Below, piece by piece: positions 7,301 to 10,071 of a stretch of DNA of 10,071 nucleotides. Within the stretch, counting starts at the first letter, position 1, and each line of letters begins with the position of its first letter. Source of the stretch: CAYUNT01 sp964446285 (GTDB lineage: Bacteria > Sumerlaeota > Sumerlaeia > SLMS01 > CAYUNT01); assembly GCA_964446285.1 (NCBI GenBank), contig CAYUNT010000168.1:1-10071 (forward strand). The letters run 5' to 3'. Position numbers and translations under genes: made by a program. Under the pieces are notes generated by a model. That model was not told the DNA's origin and did not search any database. It worked only from the letters and a program-made list of their open reading frames with translations.

Positions 7301-8655
7301 TGGAACGCGCGGTAATTTTGAAGATCAATGGACAGTTCGACGAGGCGGCCAAGGAACTCGAACCGCTGGCCCAGGCGCCGGACGCCTCGCCCAATATCCT
7401 CGGGGAATTGGTGGAGATAATCGAACTCGCATTGTCAAAGCAAAAAAGCCCATCGAACGAGCGGCTGCTGCAACTGGCGCGGCTGCAAGGGCGCATGGGC
7501 GATCCGGCCTCGGCGGCGCAGACTTTCTCGAAGGTTTTGTCGCGCGATCCGGGCAACATGGAAATCCGCCTGGCGGCCGCGGACGCGTTTATGGCGGCGG
7601 GCATGGGCGAAGAAGCGATGCTCGCGCTCGATTACTGTCCGCCGAGCGCGGAGCGATCGAAACGGCTGCTTGAGTTGTCCGCGCGCCTCGAGCGCGAGGA
7701 ACGCTGGGAACAGGCGCTCGAGGCCGTGGAAAAAGCCGCGCAGGGCATCGAATTGGCCCCCGAGGACCGCCGCCGCCTGGCCAAATTGCAGTTGCGCGTC
7801 CGCCAGGAAAAGGCCGCCCAGCAAGCCCGCGCGCTCGCGGGGGTCCTTCCCGAATCCGCGCGCAAGCGTTACGAACTTCTCCAGGAAATCGGCGCCAAAC
7901 CTTCGGCTGCCCTTTTCCGCGCCTACGATCGAGAACGCGATGAAGTGGTGGCTTTCCGGCTGTTTGCCGAAGGATTCGCCGAAAAAGGCGCGCCGCTCGA
8001 TGCCTTCCGCGAGCGCGTCGAGGCCGTCCGCCGGCTTCACCATCCGGGGATCATCGGATTGCGCGACGTTGGCGGCGAACCCGGGCGATTCTATGGAACT
8101 TTCGAGTTTGTGGCCGGGATCAATCTCGAAATGCGGCTGGAGCGAACCCAGGGACCGCTGGCCATACCTGAAGTGCGGCGCCTGGCGGCGGAAATCGCTG
8201 AGGCGCTTGCCTACGCGCACGAACAGGGGATCGTTCACGGCGCTCTGCGGCCCTCGCGAGTCCTTATTTCGCTCGATGGGCGCTTCAAAATCAGCGGTTT
8301 CCTTAGCATGGAATCCATCCTGCCGCCTATCTCACAGGATCGCGAGCTCACCGGAGGAAGATCGCTTCCCGGGATGCCCAATCCATACAGCTGCCCTGAA
8401 CAGGAGCGCGGCGAAGAAGCCTCTGTGGCGGGCGACATCTATTCGTTTGGCGCGATCTTGTATTATGCGGCGGTGGGAATGCCGCCCACGCCTTCCGCGC
8501 CCCTGACGCCTGCGCCCGGAACCCCGCTGCCGCGCCCGGCCATTCACCGCGCCGGACCGGTATTTTCCGCAGTGATCCTGCGGTGCCTCCAGGCCGCGCC
8601 AGACAAACGGTTTCCTTCGTGCCGCGCTCTGCTCGACGCGCTAAAGGAAGCCTGA
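4372..8655 (+). CDS. Giant TPR-repeat protein with C-terminal pseudokinase domain
   Basis: The product has 1427 residues, with no signal peptide or membrane segment, so it is cytoplasmic. Residues ~130-1150 are dominated by paired-helix TPR-like repeats, clearest at about 225-275, 384-415, 797-900, 1024-1090 and 1090-1145, with a Ser-rich break at 738-762. Residues ~1166-1427 have the layout of a bacterial Ser/Thr kinase: YELLQEIG (1167-1174), HHPGII (1223-1228), PE of an APE-like motif (1342-1343), DIYSFG (1355-1360) and a closing KRF (1412-1414). The catalytic positions are lost. VAIK reads VAFR (Arg1196), HRDLKPxN reads HGALRPSR (Ala1291, Arg1296), and DFG reads SGF (1308-1310). The glycine loop is also eroded. 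I infer a pseudokinase joined to a protein-binding scaffold, probably regulatory. Its partner is unknown. TPRs precede the kinase fold, the reverse of the usual kinase-then-TPR order. Confidence 0.88.
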   Translation: MGVGDWLRQLVPFRRRNLHEEDVRAQSIRDAVEECRRRRAKSPEAGTDETDSIFDELLDAFEDQGLDPEPVWRAADRAFPDNPRWLEALASRAITSSKTDRETLEVLRRQAERVPENLPLLLRLIECYRAAGDSYMDVHLTGRVRAMAKKLLETPEGEELPRGVTRSLCRNLIETMSERLAAAYLGMGREDEEAMDLYLWVLERDSTATDFLGVAARYLLAKRSVDPRSIEIYEAAIAFDPRNIELQRFLATHYLSTERWQEGLAILRRLARGKPSDPEAEKTLLNWLREHPDQWSEGDWAMLVAWVKAHPQDRTLVELMAAGYSAHDDMSEDARLLYRLAAGLGIESTRYLRILAEYARQASDWKGAASHYEEIARIEGAVSADVLIPLAIACSRLERTDERALELYQAAIAGGCREEAIHDILCRYLCENRARAPESAQQFRQSLEMAPQCSWAMLGLLRHEIESGHYLAAFEDGLAYLRKNRNHAEVRKLVARALAREPNPRMLAQLRQLGDPLAREILWMAYDEKPSARPIALALARTELHAGNRETKLVPILRTAIHAEPDDLEIASGLAEILWRSGREAEAAEADRTLLAWVSPAPRQTTRASEGGGALSDREVAARTAATRLSAFYSRKNDTSPEAVKSIWLAFDLGVCPQEAILFLARHLAATGAGHPRAARVLEEACRIDPRDSLLTLAWMRARGQRGETREALQWCIEQLRKSPARRALRDLLSDLLASSSPSDLQSSDLGHLRALSASHSEDADLARIVARAHQIAGVHSPQVRSIYERALSAKSQDPALILDLARTYQQSGDSAKAIELYSALEALDPDHKEAKEQLARLYAETHRKGSRALELVREVLKANPADPVLRRYMAELSLDRGETMQGLQSLFDLVSQFPKQAESIHDILERARHSLEAPTPDATMLLARLRVRLGDTAAAAEELARLQPGRDVPTGRLLEVCEEILQRDPGNVRARVERAVILKINGQFDEAAKELEPLAQAPDASPNILGELVEIIELALSKQKSPSNERLLQLARLQGRMGDPASAAQTFSKVLSRDPGNMEIRLAAADAFMAAGMGEEAMLALDYCPPSAERSKRLLELSARLEREERWEQALEAVEKAAQGIELAPEDRRRLAKLQLRVRQEKAAQQARALAGVLPESARKRYELLQEIGAKPSAALFRAYDRERDEVVAFRLFAEGFAEKGAPLDAFRERVEAVRRLHHPGIIGLRDVGGEPGRFYGTFEFVAGINLEMRLERTQGPLAIPEVRRLAAEIAEALAYAHEQGIVHGALRPSRVLISLDGRFKISGFLSMESILPPISQDRELTGGRSLPGMPNPYSCPEQERGEEASVAGDIYSFGAILYYAAVGMPPTPSAPLTPAPGTPLPRPAIHRAGPVFSAVILRCLQAAPDKRFPSCRALLDALKEA

Positions 8656-8668
8656 TTACTTTCCTGTA

Positions 8669-10071
8669 TTATTCCGAGAAATCGCATTGCGCCCCGAGAG
8701 CGCGGAGGTCGTCGAACCATCGCGGATAGGATTTCGCCACGTGTTCCGCGCCCAGGATCGCGAGGCCTTTGCGGCAGCGCATCGCCACAATGGAAAGCAT
8801 CATGATCACGCGGTGGTCGCCGCAGCCATCCACCTCGATGCCGCCCTCGAAACCGTCCGGGCATCCGCGAATCACCACCTCGCCCGGGTCCTCGTCCGGA
8901 CACCACTCGAGCGCGCGGGCGAGTTTTTGGGCGTCGGGCGAGCCGTCTGCGCGCTGGAAATCCGGGCGCGTGGCATAAACGCGGCGCAGTTCCTCGATCG
9001 GGCGGCGGATGCGGTCACATTCCTTATATTGCAAATTCCGAATACCGAATATGCGCGTTTCGCCCGCGGCGAGCGCGGCGGCAGCGTAAAGGGCCGGAAC
9101 CGCGTCTGTGCAAAGGTCGCCATTGATCGCGGCGGCGCGAAGGCTGTCGGGTCCGCCGAGCGGTGCGCGCAACTGGGCGAATGTGGAGGTCGCGGATTGC
9201 GCCGCGGCGGGATTGGAAATGGCGGAAGCGGCGGCCGAATTGGGGGCGCAAGCGGAAGCGGCGGCGCTGGCCTCTTCCAGGCGCGCCTCGCAGCCCATCG
9301 AGCGAAGAATCTCCAAAACCCGCCTCTCGCCTTGCAAATCCTCGAAGAGGCGTTCGACGGCGATGTCTGAGCGCGGAACGGCCGCCGCCGCCGCCAGCAA
9401 CGCCGCCGCGCCCGGCCAGTCGCCGTTCACGATCCACTCGCGCGCGCGATAGCCCGGCGCTGCTTCTGGCGAATTCGAGTTCAAATTCGCGCCGCCGCGC
9501 ACGAGATGGCGCAGAGCATCCGCGGACGATTCCACCGTCACGCCCGCCTGGCGCATGACTTCGAGTGTTGTATCGACCAGCGGCCTCGATTTCAGCCCCT
9601 CGGTGACGACGACCTCGACGTCGCGCCCCAGGAGCGGCGCAAGAAACAGCATGGCCGATACGAATTGCGATGACACCGCGCCGCTGACGGTCAGTTGCGG
9701 ACGCCCCGTCGCGGACTCAGCGGCAAGGCGGTCGAGGGCCGCTGCGATTCGCTCGCGCCCGCCGCGAAGCACAATGGGCAATTCCCCGGCGGGTGTTCGC
9801 GCCTCCCACTCGACCCCGATGCGTTCGAGCGCATCGAGCAAGTCGCGGTTCGGGCGTTTGCCGAGCGAATCCGGATGATCCGTAACGAATTCCACGCGCG
9901 GCCAAAGCGCCCCGATGCCCAAAAGCATCCGCAACACCGCGCCCGCGTTATGGGGATTGATAGATAAGAGTTGTGGGTTGTGAGTTGTGAGTTGTGGGAA
10001 AGAAGTGGGAAGTGAACAGTGGGCAGTGGGGAGTGGGCGGTGATCAGTTGGCAGTGAAGAGAGTTGTGGGT
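8669..10071 (-). CDS. aroA: EPSP synthase (3-phosphoshikimate 1-carboxyvinyltransferase), 5' part missing or interrupted
   Basis: EPSP synthase joins phosphoenolpyruvate to shikimate-3-phosphate in chorismate synthesis, in the cytoplasm. Numbered from the GTG at 9937, motifs are KRP (27-29), VSSQF (88-92), SRPLVDTTL (117-125), GDWPGAA (172-178), TDAVPAL (277-283), KECDR (305-309), DHR (374-376) and AKSYP (401-405). These match E. coli SSQ, SKP, GD-SS, the PDA region, KE-DR, DHR and the late AKTFP lysine. Homology begins only at NAGAVLRM (from 9949), about position 94 of E. coli AroA. The first ~90 residues are absent. Beyond 9961 the frame stays open to the window edge but encodes a heptamer repeat. 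An Ala/Ser-rich insertion (about 222-262) and extra residues at ~150-162 lengthen the protein. The gene converges on the TPR gene (13-base gap). It is either interrupted, truncated, or continued outside the window. Confidence 0.85.
   Translation of the reverse strand, partial: PQLSSLPTDHRPLPTAHCSLPTSFPQLTTHNPQLLSINPHNAGAVLRMLLGIGALWPRVEFVTDHPDSLGKRPNRDLLDALERIGVEWEARTPAGELPIVLRGGRERIAAALDRLAAESATGRPQLTVSGAVSSQFVSAMLFLAPLLGRDVEVVVTEGLKSRPLVDTTLEVMRQAGVTVESSADALRHLVRGGANLNSNSPEAAPGYRAREWIVNGDWPGAAALLAAAAAVPRSDIAVERLFEDLQGERRVLEILRSMGCEARLEEASAAASACAPNSAAASAISNPAAAQSATSTFAQLRAPLGGPDSLRAAAINGDLCTDAVPALYAAAALAAGETRIFGIRNLQYKECDRIRRPIEELRRVYATRPDFQRADGSPDAQKLARALEWCPDEDPGEVVIRGCPDGFEGGIEVDGCGDHRVIMMLSIVAMRCRKGLAILGAEHVAKSYPRWFDDLRALGAQCDFSE
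9222..9265. repeat. 30-bp-spaced direct repeat inside aroA
   Basis: GCGGAAGCGGCGGC occurs at 9222-9235 and again at 9252-9265, exactly 30 bases apart. On the minus strand this gives two near-identical ten-residue blocks starting SAAASA (about residues 225-244). It looks like an in-frame tandem duplication that built part of the Ala/Ser-rich insertion of this EPSP synthase. Confidence 0.6.
9968..10071. repeat. Degenerate 7-bp tandem repeat array at window edge
   Basis: From 9968 the plus strand reads in 7-base units: gagttgt, gggttgt, gagttgt, gagttgt, gggaaag, aagtggg, aagtgaa, cagtggg, cagtggg, gagtggg, cggtgat, cagttgg, cagtgaa, then with a two-base phase slip gagttgt and gggt at the edge. 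Two flavours are visible, a GTTGT type and a CAGTGGG type. It sits where the N-terminal coding part of aroA should be and leaves the minus-strand aroA frame without a stop. The array may continue past the window. From memory, similar heptamer arrays recur in genomes of uncultured bacteria. Confidence 0.8.

Noticed and set aside
8687..9370. Plus-strand 227-codon frame opposite aroA
   Set aside because: The minus strand carries unmistakable EPSP synthase motifs over the same interval.
9469..9490. GCGAATT/AATTCGC inverted repeat within aroA
   Set aside because: A 7-bp inversion inside coding sequence, most likely chance or part of the small insertion at residues ~150-162. No sign of function.
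9968..10071. CRISPR array
   Set aside because: The repeat period is 7 bases with no spacers, far from CRISPR repeat and spacer lengths.

Overview
This is a GC-rich bacterial stretch with one tRNA gene and four convincing protein genes. No taxonomic marker fixes the host. The mix suggests an uncultured environmental bacterium: a long secreted serine hydrolase with golvesin-like modules, a very long TPR protein ending in a kinase-like domain, a divergent EPSP synthase, and intergenic hairpin and heptamer repeats. That placement is inference only.

Layout, left to right. Positions 1-169 hold no supported gene. A complete tRNA-Arg (anticodon CCU, CCA encoded) lies on the minus strand at 170-246. 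The next ~485 bases are non-coding and contain a 95-bp inverted-repeat element (382-476) and a possible promoter. A trans-type long-chain polyprenyl diphosphate synthase follows (732-1700, GTG start). Seventy bases later comes a 771-residue exported class-A-beta-lactamase-like serine hydrolase (1771-4086) with two golvesin-type modules and an Ig-like C-terminus. A strong hairpin directly follows its stop. After a 285-base gap with a possible promoter and a very good ribosome-binding site comes a 1427-residue cytoplasmic protein (4372-8655): about 1160 residues of TPR-like helical repeats, then a C-terminal protein-kinase fold in which the usual catalytic residues are replaced. Convergent with it, 13 bases away on the minus strand, is aroA (EPSP synthase, stop at 8669). 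Its recognisable homology stops abruptly at the NAG motif near 9949. There a 7-bp-period degenerate tandem repeat begins and runs to the right edge of the window.

The genes do not form one pathway. Polyprenyl synthase supplies quinone or cell-wall carrier lipids. The serine hydrolase probably acts on an extracytoplasmic substrate, perhaps peptidoglycan. The TPR-pseudokinase looks like a scaffold or regulator. AroA serves aromatic amino-acid synthesis. The points most worth a second look are the pseudokinase with TPR-first domain order, the heptamer repeat that replaces the N-terminal coding part of aroA while leaving the frame open, and the palindromic element beside the tRNA.
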